Below, one piece after another: positions 12,350-23,006 of a stretch of 64,000 bases of DNA (its first letter is position 1; each line of letters opens with the position of its first letter). The DNA is from Linyphia triangularis (lineage: Eukaryota; Arthropoda; Arachnida; Araneae; Linyphiidae), in assembly GCA_963978545.1 (NCBI GenBank), contig OZ021726.1, positions 51,071,959 through 51,135,958 on the forward strand, written 5' to 3'. Both the position numbers and the translations under genes were made by a program. A model generated the notes under the pieces. That model worked only from the letters and a program-made list of their open reading frames with translations, was not told the origin of the DNA and searched no databases.

Positions 12350-14160
12350 AACAAAAGAGAATATTTCCAAACGTTAACTTAGTCAATCACCGCACGAAGA
12401 AAGCGGAGTCAATTCATTCCTCCTAGAGATCCGAACCGAACGAACACACTTCTGAGTTCTGATACCAATGCAAATGTTCCTTTCTTCTTAATTTTCTTTT
12501 CTTTGTTTCATGTAGCGTGTGTTGTGTGGGATTGAATGTTTTAATATTCCCTCAACCTTCTGAATTCAATGATTCTAACCAGATCGCACCAACACCAAAC
12601 CGCCATAGGTAAAATATACTGGAATTTTAGAAATGTTGAAGCAGAGTTTTAAAATTGAAATATATTTTTATAAGAAAAGACGGAGAAGTAAAACATATGT
12701 TTTGTGATGGTTTTGAAATGCTTATTTAAAAAAAAAATCATGTATTTTGGAATGATGCTCGAGCTTCGGCATGGATTGGTCAATCTTTCTAGAACCGCTG
12801 TTTCCGACATTGGCCAATACCACTGTTCTACCTGGGTAACTTTTTCTGTACTTGCACTTGTTGACATTTGTATTGAATTTCAGAGTTGGGCTATATGAAA
12901 ATCGCAAGAATTAATGATGAGTCAGTCAGTAGAGCTTGATTGTTATACATTGAGATTGCATTAAGCTTGAAGAAGATAATCAGTTTTATTTTGTGGTGGA
13001 ATAAAACAGCTTTATTTTGATTAGACTAAATGTTTTAAATGCAGCATAATCCACTATAGTTATTCAACTGCAAGTACATTCAACCGATAGAATTGCAGCC
13101 AATTATTATAAGAAAACTTTTAGGTTGGTCTTCTATTCATTTTTAAAATTTACTGTTTATTTAAATTTTCTGGCCCAAAAGTAAAGCTAAAGTTGTGTTA
13201 CCCCAATCCATTCCTTTCAATCCCTACATTTACCTAACATTAATAAGCTGAGCTTAAATTTAAATTGATGGTTTTCAATAAATATTTAACCCTATATTTT
13301 TAATAAAAATACACCCACTTTGAAATAAACATTTTATTTAAATAATTATTTATTTTCTTAGAAATATCCATTAACGAGTTACTCTTTAATAACATGGAAA
13401 TTTTACTAACATATATTCTCGTTATTTAACTGTGTTTTCTTAATTTAATAATTTGGTCCATTTTGTGCAACGTAAGTATTTGTCAGTCTCTCTTCCTTTG
13501 TTGACTTAAGGATGGCAAAACAGTATTTAATTGAACATGTCTATATTCATTCAAATTCATCAAGTTTAAACTAAGGAATTTTTAACGTTAAAGAAATACC
13601 TTAATCTTTCCAGTTTAGTTAAGTTAATGAAGTTTAACTTGTTTATATGGAAAAGAAAGATAATAATTAGAACTTGCCAAACTCAGGAATATTGCCTTGC
13701 GTGTCTGATTGTTCCAGAACCTTTCACCGGGTTTCGACGAAAGTTTAACGAGGAAGTGTTTTCTTTTTCTTCAAAGACATTTGCCAATTAGAGCTCTTTA
13801 GAACCCATGTTCAGTATCAGTGATTGGAAGTCAATTTAAACGTTTGTGTTCCATTGTTTTGAATAAAAAAAAAACCACCATCTTGTTTTGATTGTCTCAT
13901 GATGAAAATGAGTGTTGAATCGGTAGTTGCGAAAGTTTCTTAGTTTTGGTTATCAGAAAATATTTTTTAAGACCTTATTTGGTATTTTTAAGAATTTCCC
14001 TCCTATATGTTGTTGATTTTCAGGTGCTGTTAATATATTGATAGTTCTGAAATATATATATAGTGTTTGTATTTCTATTTACAGTATAAAGAGCTACCTC
14101 CCTCTGAAATTAAATAAATAAAATAAAACGAATTAAGTAGCAAGTAGGATGTTCAGAATT
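12350..14160. other. A/T-rich DNA, no gene supported
   Basis: The overlapping open frames on both strands at 12649-12907 occupy the same bases in antiparallel frames and show no domain. Nothing else was recognised. Confidence 0.5.
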
Positions 14161-14665
14161 GATGTTAATGTTACCGGCTAAAGCTCGAAAAGCGTTAATG
14201 TGCAGGTGCACATTACCTAGCTAATCTGCAGATTAACTGATTTTCTCCGTTAACATTTGGAATCAAGAGGATTCCGCATTTTACTTAGGAAGCCACAATG
14301 TGCACATTTACGGCTTCCGTACCATAAAAGTTCAAATTTTAATTAATTGATGATTTATTCTATCAATTAATTTGTTGATAGTTGGATTGTATTAACTTGA
14401 TTCTTTAGATATAGAAAAATAAATAAATAACATGTTAGTTTAAGCTCGCAGAAGCGTTGCTATTGTACCAGCAAAGATCTTGTTTTTACTTTAACGAGTC
14501 CATAGTAGGTAATGTGCAGATTATTTAGGTAATTTGAGAAGTAAATTAATTTTGTGAACTTTAATAGATCTCCCTAGTTAATCGGCTGATTACGTTAATA
14601 ATAATCAGTAGAATAACCGATTTCCGCACTTTACTGTTAACATTGACAATTGACAGTAAAGCAAT
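14160..14665. repeat. Decayed repeat cluster with small palindromes
   Basis: Two related blocks share aagctcg..aagcgtt (about 14181 and 14442), gtaatgtgcag-type and ccgcactttact-type motifs. The first contains an 18-base palindrome (aatgtgca-gg-tgcacatt, 14197-14214) followed by taatctgcagatta (14222-14235). The repetition of the same word set in both orientations looks like a decayed inverted-repeat transposon, but ends and target duplications are not visible. Confidence 0.35.
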
Positions 14666-16225
14666 ATACAGAGTATCACTGGTACACGAGTTTACTAATG
14701 TGGTTTTTAGACTTCTTAGATGTTAAAAACTTTATTCAATGTTCTACAAGATGATATATAAACAGGTCGAGGCTTGAGTTTAAAATCAATTATCAACTTC
14801 CAAAACTAAAAAATAGCAATTTTTGATTAATATAAGGAGGAATATAATTTTATTGCAAGATAAACAAAGTTAAAAAATTATATAATATAATTCAAAGTCT
14901 TCAAATACCAAAATAATAATAAAAAGCCCAACAAAGCATCTACTAAGTAAAAAAAACTTATCTAGAGTTTACACTATTTTCTAACACCTGAATGATTATA
15001 CCTTCCATTTTTAATAATAGAAAGGTTAACAATAAAAGTTCAAAAAACGTTTTTATATTTTAAGGCAAGGTTTCTTTAAAGAATAGCTCATGAATCTACT
15101 CAAAAAATTCTTTATTTTCACCAAAAAGCTTTTAACCTGACCGTGAATATTTGAAATAATAATATTATCCTCCAAAACCTTTTCTTCTTACGTTAGTTGT
15201 AAGTAACCTTATTTAATTTGATAAGATTAGTTTCTATTTTTTTTAAGTGCGAAATTACTATCAATTAGTTTAATGTATTAACTAAAATAAAATTTGGAAA
15301 CTTTTTGTTCAAAGTAATTGAATAATATTAAATACTTAGAATTTATTCTTTGATTGTCTTGATATTAATAACTATCTAAAAGTTTTTTATTAATAATTAA
15401 TTACTATTTTTTTTTATTTCTACTTAAAGTATTGTTGTATAAAAGATACTTTTTAAATATATGTATCCTTTTGCATTTTTTTCTTGAATTAGGAAATCAA
15501 TGCCTGTATTTTTTATTCTATTTCGTGTTTTAGTTTTTCACGAACCAAATAACAAGTAGAATTACACACAGTGGTAAAATAATCCATTAGATTTCTTTTT
15601 CTTATTAGGATTCTGTTATTTGGATTACGGCTCTTAAATAGTTGAAAAATGATATTGATTATTTTATAATCTTCTACAATTATAATATTTTTAACGATAT
15701 TATTTACATGATCATCAGTGTGAGGTAAAAAGATAAACTTAAATTAAGTATCAAAACTTAGTAAATCATTGGATAATTTATTTTAGATTTCCTTGAAATT
15801 TATCTTTATTTTACCCAAGAGTCAGAAAAGTTTGAATTTTTTGTACTTCTTGCAATTTTCTAAAAATTATACAAAGTCTCCAATTAAATTGCTATCATCT
15901 ACTTAAAAGTATACCACTGGTGATTTTTATTTAACTTTTCACATTTGGATCTTCCTTCCTCGCAAGAGTCATCAAATACAGCAAATTTTTAGTATTTTAA
16001 TAAAGCTTTTCAACTCAAATATCGTTACATTCACTGGTTGAGTATATTTTTTAAAATGTATTAAAATTACTCCAAAAAATATTAACAAGAACTTCGTTGG
16101 GAGCAAGTTTATATTAGAGATGCATGTCTTTTGAATATGTTATAGGATCATGCCCACTTACTCACAAGAGCACTCAATACTCATACAGTTATCCTTAATA
16201 CAGTTTTAGAGAGTGTATCACTGAT
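14666..16225. other. Very A/T-rich unique DNA
   Basis: No open frame above chance, no repeat copy and no structured element seen. Confidence 0.5.
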
Positions 16226-16922
16226 TTAAGGGGGTCTGGGACTCAAAATTTTAAAAATTCTCATTTTTTTTTATTATTATTGTAAAAAATATGTTTTAAC
16301 AAAATGGCATAAAAATTTTGTTTCTACATTTAGTAGAACTTGAAATATTTAAGTTTTTGTTACATGACAACTGAATCTCAGACATGCTATCTTGAAACTT
16401 CGAAACTGTTTTTCTCGGTGATTGCTTTTGTCCCTTTTTTGAGTTTAAATTGATAGAACTTAAAAACTACTTGTTATAAATCTATGAAAGTTTCCACAAT
16501 TATTTTTCATACATATTTCTTTAATTTGTCTTCATGAATTATGTTTTTTCATTTAACTTTTTTTTAAAAAAACTTTTGAAGCTTAGCATACTATGGATTT
16601 TATACAGTTTTTGCACAATTTTTTTTTTAATATTTTCTTATTACTTTATTGAAAAATCACGAAGATAATTTTTTATATGAATTCTAAGAATTAGTTTTAT
16701 GCAAAAATGAAGTAATTTTTTAAAAAAGTTTCTTAGATATATCAAATTTAGAAAACATCAACATTTTAAAGTTTTTTAATTAAAAAAAAAAATATTTCTT
16801 AAGTTTGAAAATTTAAAATAGTTTTTAAAGTTTCAAAGCATCATACATTACTGCATAAAAAATTTAAGAAAAATAATTCTAAAAATAAAGATTTTAAAGT
16901 TTTGAGTCCCAGACCCCCTTAA
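16226..16922. mobile_element. TTAA-bounded inverted-repeat element, 697 bp
   Basis: Flanked on both sides by TTAA (16226-16229 and 16919-16922). The ends are terminal inverted repeats of about 27 bp beginning gggggtctgggactcaaaa, with one mismatch. The interior is A/T-rich and non-coding. TTAA duplication is the signature of piggyBac-type integration, so a non-autonomous element of that type is the simplest reading, although the G-start terminus is unlike the classical CCC start. Confidence 0.65.
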
Positions 16923-17119
16923 TAAACTAATAAGAATTTATAAAGCAAGAACGCAAGTTGTATTATAGTTGGTAGTCCGAGAAAACTAAGCTGTGTTGTT
17001 GAAGAAACTCAAGAAGTCATGTTATGATTGGATAAGGCTGCAAAAGATTAACACAGGACGATATAAATCAAAAAGTGAGATTTCATCAATCCTTCAAAAA
17101 CTTTTAATTGTAACTTCTA

Positions 17120-17784
17120 GACTAAGAGACGGCTGCAAATTTAGGTTCCTCATGGACCATCATTTTGATTCTTTTTTAATGGAATGTTGAGAAATGTTAG
17201 TAGATCATGAATCCACTGGTCTGCCAGGACAAATATGGCAGAAACTATTAAAAAATTGACTTTGAATTAACTAAATCCAATTGCTAAAATAAGTTATAAT
17301 TTGCCAAACGATGAACATATTTTTTTTTGTCTGGCAACACATATCTCTTTAATTTTCAATTAAAAAGATTTCAGACTATTTGCTTTTCCTGGCACCAAGA
17401 TCTTTCATTTTTTAAAAGTCAGCCAAGTTGACAATAAATATTAAGCCATCAGTGACATAATATTTATCATCAATTAGGCTCATTTTCAAAAGATGGAAGT
17501 ATTTTTCGTCAAAGAATAAATATCGCCTACACTCTTCCTCATTAAAAATTGACGAACAGTGAGTTACCACATAAAAAAGGGTGCTCATTATTTGGCAAGT
17601 TATGACATATTTGGCAATCGGATTTAGTTCAATTAATTCATGGTTGATTTTTGAATAGTTCAGGCGATTTTAGCTCCGGTAGACCAGTGCATTCATGTGA
17701 TCTAACATTTCTCTACATTCAATAAAAAAAATAAATTAGAATGATGTTCGAAGAGGTACCTAAACTTTCAGCCAACTCTTAGAC
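17120..17784. repeat. Inverted duplication, arms about 250 bp
   Basis: Left arm 17120-17370 and right arm 17531-17784 are inverted copies at perhaps 75-80% identity. Shared blocks include gagaaatgtta, actggtct, aactaaatcc and ttgccaaa. The 160-bp spacer is part of an open frame on the minus strand. No terminal signature or target duplication was seen. The arms abut the TTAA element at 16922, but the relationship is unknown. Confidence 0.55.
17412..17669 (-). pseudogene. Unrecognised open frame in the inverted duplication
   Basis: The minus strand is open for about 86 codons from 17669 to a TAA at 17412-17414. It has an internal ATG near 17592, which would leave a product just under 60 residues. 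The composition looks protein-like: a stretch FNEEECRRYLFFDEKYFHLL is followed by MSLIDDKYYVTDGLIFIVNL. The matching left arm holds the same sequence with several stops, so one copy has decayed further. I do not recognise the family. It may be a fragment of a transposon-borne gene, or chance. Confidence 0.25.
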
Positions 17785-17986
17785 TACCCGATTCCCATCC
17801 TTTGTATTAATAAAATAATAGTATGTTAAAGAAAGGGAAGTTAATATTGAAATATATTTTTTAAAATTCATACAATGTTCACAAGGACATTATAGCTTTC
17901 AATATCAGTTTCAACCTTTTAAATAATAAACAAAGACAATTTTTGATATTGTTGTATGTAAACGAAAGAGCTATGGACTTTGAATA

Positions 17987-18032
<46 letters not shown>

Positions 18033-18304
18033 AAAAAAAGAAAAAAAAAAAAAGAAAGGAAGAAAGAAAAGAAAAGTATATACTAAAGAGCTGTTTATCA
18101 GAGTGCATTGATCATTATTCTTCAAACTTCTAAGCATGCAAAACATGCTTAAAAAGTGGAAAACCTAGTTTTAGTGGATAAAGAAATTAACAAGGTGAAA
18201 CAAAGAAAACCTAAAAAACAGTGCTAAATCCACAAATAATTAGTAGAATGTGTTGCAGGCGGAGATATTGCTATTAAAGCTAATTCTCAGGTAGTAGAAT
18301 CCTT
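17785..18304. repeat. Poly(A)/A-G tract within unique DNA
   Basis: A long A tract with scattered G runs from 17990 to about 18075. The reverse-strand open frame here (17919-18146) is poly-Phe translated from the tract and is not a gene. The rest is unremarkable. Confidence 0.8.
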
Positions 18305-18312
18305 TCTATCTG

Positions 18313-18496
18313 AGCCCAACTGATGGCTATGGGGTTACCGCTCTGACCTCGCATGTCAAGGTGCAGGATGCGAATCCTGGGTTAGGTATGGATGTTCATT
18401 GTGTTTCAGAATTCACTTTAAGTTGTAGTTCCCTGCCCGATTGTTCTTCAATGGGCATAAAGTTAGGTCTTTGAGCGTACAAATCAACAAACCTCT
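18313..18496 (+). mobile_element. tRNA-derived SINE, family B, copy 2 (best preserved)
   Basis: The A-box-like run tggctatggggttaccgctc (18331-18350) and B-box-like ggatgcgaatcc (about 18366-18377) are spaced as in a tRNA head. A body follows that is shared with three other copies (ggttaggtatggatgttc, then gagcgtacaaatcaac at the 3' end). Of the four copies in the window this one has the most intact B box. Confidence 0.75.
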
Positions 18497-21400
18497 ATAA
18501 CTAAACATTGGTCGTCAACACCATCAACAAAACAAAAACCAAGTCAAACTGACAATATTTTCAAGAACTTCTAATAGTTATAAAAGTTTGGATTTTAGTC
18601 CTTTTCAGCATTATTGATCCAATTAAATGGTTCGTGTTGTGAGGATTCGTATTTTATAGTCGATCGAAGTCTACTAAAAGCAGCGATTCCTCGTCTGGGG
18701 AAAATGTAACAAATTGTGACTCTTCTTAGTCAAGTCCCTACACAAGGTATTTCTATCAACGTCTTTACTTTGGTGTCCCCAAGACAAAATCTTTGTTATT
18801 TAAAAACAGTACCGATTGTGGCTCAATAGCAGGAGAATGCATATCGATTATTCAAGTACCTGGTGATTGTAGCTTGAAAATAGTTCTCCATTTCTGCACT
18901 GAGTACTAAGTAAGCTACCTGAGATAGCCTGATCACTAGAAATAATGACCAGTAAAACTTTCTTGTTATAGGATGGGTTTTAGCAGTTGTAAATATGTCA
19001 AAATTTGGAAGTGGTTATTGAAAAAAGGCCCAGCTGATTACAATGGGTTATATACTTTTTCTTGATTAGTTCTGGATGAAACTAGCAAGATATGTATTTT
19101 TATGAAGGAGATAACTATCGTTTTGAAAAAGCTTCCAAATCAGAGGAATAAAAAATCTTAGTTTTGCATTAAAATGTGACAGGATTAAAGGCTCTAGCAG
19201 GAAATGAAGTTAATTTTTTTTTAATTCATAGTTAATACGTATAATAAATAAGTTTTCACACATAGTACTGCTTGATAACCGAAATTAATAATGTTTTTGA
19301 AAAATTGTAAAGAAGTTCGAAATTCCAAACTTTAAGGCTCTTGCAGCAAATGAAGATGACATTAAAAAATTAATATGTTCAGTACTCTTCTTACTTTGAA
19401 TTAACATATATTTTGATTTAATCGTCCAAATGATAATTTTGGACGTTTAATGCAAAGTGATCAAACAACCTTCACTTTTTCTTGCTCCATCCTAATGATC
19501 ATGTATACATATTATAAATTTATAAACTTTCACATTCATTTGTGTGGTAAAAACATCAATAAATAAAGTTATTTTAATGAATTTTCTTACTGTTACAGAA
19601 TTATTGATAACTTCTATAGAGTATATATCATTGAATTTTAATAAACATTCATTTTTAATAGTATTTTGTGCTGATAGAAAAATTAATTTTCACCAAAGAT
19701 TCTCGAATATTTAAATAATATAAATATATATTGTTGTTTTATTTGTAAACATAAAATCATGTCAATGCCAGAAAAGTCCCAAGAAGAAAATATTTTCTTG
19801 CACAAGTCCCGAAGCATAGTTTTAAAAAGACTTGTCAAAAACTTCTGTGGTAAATATACACTTCTATAGTAGAATGTTTTTTGTTTTTTTTCGGTATCTG
19901 CCAACTTCCCTATTTCTACAGAGAAACAAGAATAGCGACATTACAAGCGCATCAAAACAACCTTAACAATTAAAACCTTTTATAAAACCGCGGATTCCCT
20001 ATTCTCAAAAGTGCTACCTTCCGGTTGGATTAAGATCTTTGATAATAATTGAAACCCGTAGGCAACACGGAGATAATGGATAGCTAAAGATCTTTACCAG
20101 GAAGAATATTCCTGCCTCTCGATAATCTCCGCGTCTTTGTTATTCTTGTCAAAAACAAGGTTAGAATATTTTGGCGAAGAGAGTTTTGTGTACCTTGTGG
20201 CTTAGGCAGGAGGATCGCACGCTATCTTCAGAATGTTTAATAGGTTCTTCTCTACAATGGAGAGGGGAGTGGGGAGGAATAATTATCGTGTGGTGCTATT
20301 GCCTAGCCATAGATTAAGAGAGATTTAGATCGTGTATTAAACTTTCCAAGCTGCGTGGTGAAGCGTGGACGTGTAGGTTGGTATAATGGAGTCTATCTAT
20401 GGATCCTTGCAACACATCCTTGTTTGATTTATTGGTTGAGTCTAGAGTGAAACTGTCGGCTGTAAGCAGAGTTTGGGGTTATTGAGAAAGAATCACTCGT
20501 TTTCAAAATTATATATTTTCAAAAGTTAACTACAGTATATTTTAATAGCATATGAATGAAAAGGAAACATTCATAATTTTTTTTCTAATGTCCTAAATGC
20601 TTTCCTTTAGTCACAATTATAGTTTAATTTGAAGACATGCATATTTTTGATAAACAATGCGACATCCGTAACTACCTTGAGTGGAGTGGGGATTGAAACT
20701 ATTGCATATTTATATTTATATGTTAGAGATTATGTATTAGAGATGGAACAAACTTCTACCCATTTGCATCACTTCCCAGAAAAAAGAAATTTGTCAATTC
20801 TTCTGTTATCCAAACGCTTAATTTTTGGATTGAACAAATGCAATATTTGAACGTGTTTGAGATATCATATAACTTTGATATTGAGTGGGAGACTAAATGG
20901 TCACATATAATATTTACCAAAAATTCTTATTGTTTTATGTAACTTATTTTCAAAGATATATTTGTGAAATCGGCTGATTTCATCGGAATTATCCTATTAT
21001 GTACAAATACAAATAAATACAAAAAATGATTACAGGCACAAAGCGCATCTGTTTGGTCAAGTTTAACTTTTCTCAAGATCCAACTGTCTTCTAAAACTAT
21101 TGATTCAGGTACAATTTACGATACGGACAGTCTGATCATTCCACTTATCAAATATTCTATTGTAAAAGTAATATTTCCAATTTTTTAAGTTAAAGTGCAA
21201 TTTAAATAAAATATTCATGACCTTAATAGAGGATATACCTTATACAGCCACACTTAATAGCTAATTGTAGTAATGGAAACATGAAAAAGCTTATTTCTAC
21301 ATAAAAATCATTTTTGGAATTTGAAATTGTCAATTATATTTTAATGTTGACCATTAAAACGCTTGTTGTAAATACTAATAATAATCACATATGGATAAAA

Positions 21401-21845
21401 AAAATTCGCTTTTGGAGTGGACCGCTCTGAAGAGAATGAGGTGTCACAAAATGGCGACCTTGTGTAAAGCAAGAAATTTCGTGGATATGGTTTTTACAGA
21501 TTTGATTGTGAAGAGAACAAAGACAAAATTTTTTTGAACTATTGAAAATTTCTGCAAAATAAAATTGTTTTATTTTTTAGAGTTTTATTCGATGCATCTA
21601 TCCTCAGTCGATTTTTTCACCCAAGTGTCAATTTGTGCTGTTTTGGGGTATTGTTTAGCAGAGACTGTTGGAATATTTATTAGTAAATCATAATGACATT
21701 TCAGTGGCATATCAGATGAAAAAGTGGATGATAAATTGTTTCAATATAAAATTTAGATCTACTAAAAAAGTGCATCAGTAATTATAAAATTAGTTTCTGG
21801 AGAGATTTCGAACTTTCCTATTCAATAAGTTCTGGATAGGAAGAC
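18497..21845. other. Mixed unique DNA with G+C-richer islands
   Basis: No supported gene. The + strand at about 18731-18908 is open for 60 codons without an ATG and shows no domain. 19980-20480 is a visibly G+C-richer unique segment with no open frame, possibly a conserved non-coding element or an untranslated exon. Other short open frames (19683-19904, 20629-20850) lack any motif. Confidence 0.4.

Positions 21846-21846
<1 letters not shown>

Positions 21847-21887
<41 letters not shown>
21847..21887. repeat. Poly(A) tract
   Basis: About 41 consecutive A residues, read directly. Confidence 0.95.
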
Positions 21888-21892
<5 letters not shown>

Positions 21893-22077
21893 TTGAAGAG
21901 TTTATCAATATTTAATTCAACAAAATAATATCGGTAATTATTCATATTGACGTCATATTTTCAGAAAAAAAGAAAAATCGATTTCCATTTTTGGTTAAAA
22001 CAGACAAATAAGCATGCCTCTGAATAATCTTTTCCTTACAATATTGGTGTAGTTAAATCGAAAGAAAAAAAATTTAG

Positions 22078-23006
22078 TTAGTTATAGAAATTCAATGGAT
22101 CAAAATATCATTTTAAACTTTGCTTTGCTTACGATTTTCTACATGTCCGGTACAAAAAAAAAATTCTTAAGGGGGTGTTGTATACTAAGTAAATGTAACT
22201 CTATCTTTAAAAATTTCAATAGAAACCCCTATTTTTATGTTTTCATTCAATTTAAAATACTTTGCTTATCCTAGATACCAAATTTCAGTTCATTATCGTG
22301 AAGGCAAATTTCTTTATAGAGGGCTGAACCGAACGTTTTGCATGCTTCAAGACGTAATCTATAACGCTGTCCCTTAAAGTGAGCTTTTTTACATTTTTGC
22401 CAAAATATTTAAATCCAAAAGTCAAAATGGAATGAAAAAAATTCTGGAGGGGTTTTCAACCATGGTAATTCTAATAGCAGCAAAAAAAAAATACATGTTT
22501 CGTTTTTAAAGAAATTTAAAACTTGTTTAGTTAATTGATAATTAATTCTTAAAATACTGTTTAATACAAAAGTTGCATGTTATTTGTGTTTGGCCTTCTA
22601 TAAGCTATCGTTTGAAACAAAAATTGCTCAAATATATTAACTAATTAAGAATTTATGGCTAAAAAAACAAATTTTATTTTTAACATTAATTTGCCCTTTT
22701 TTTAACATCATTTAAATTACTAACCGCTCATTGGAAAATTCTGAAATTTTGGTATTTAGACGTTTTTTTGGATTTTAAATCTAAAGATGGTATAATATTA
22801 TGGGGTTGCCATTGAACTTTTTAAAGTTTGGTTTAGTTTTAATATCTAGACGACGACTCCTCATGATAAAAAAAAATTATATACAATTAATAAAGACTTT
22901 CCACGATTTACGACCGTACTTGAGTTTTGTTATTTCATCAATTAGAATGCAAGGTATAGCCATCATTCGGATTTTTTTTTTTTTTTTTTTTTTTGCGTAC
23001 TGTACA
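22078..23006 (+). mobile_element. Dispersed DNA element R1, truncated copy
   Basis: Collinear with 41391-43306. Shared words include actaagtaaatgtaac / actaagtaaaagtaac, ataccaaatttca, gtcccttaaagtgagc, ttatgtttggcc-type, gaactttttaaa and atagccatc. The right end, tactgtacaattt, matches the right end of the other copy, but the left inverted repeat is not found here. The poly(T) at 22971-22994 sits where the other copy has T then G. The start is uncertain by about 50 bp. The open frame at 22800-23057 is a shadow of this repeat. Confidence 0.6.

Noticed and set aside
12649..12907. Overlapping 72-, 64- and 61-codon frames on both strands
   Set aside because: Antiparallel frames over the same bases with no motif; at most one could be real and none is supported.
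17919..18146. Poly-Phe open frame
   Set aside because: Produced by the poly(A) tract at 17990-18075.
18731..18908. 60-codon open stretch on the plus strand followed by a GTAAG word
   Set aside because: No start codon, no domain, and no matching acceptor or neighbouring exon could be supported.
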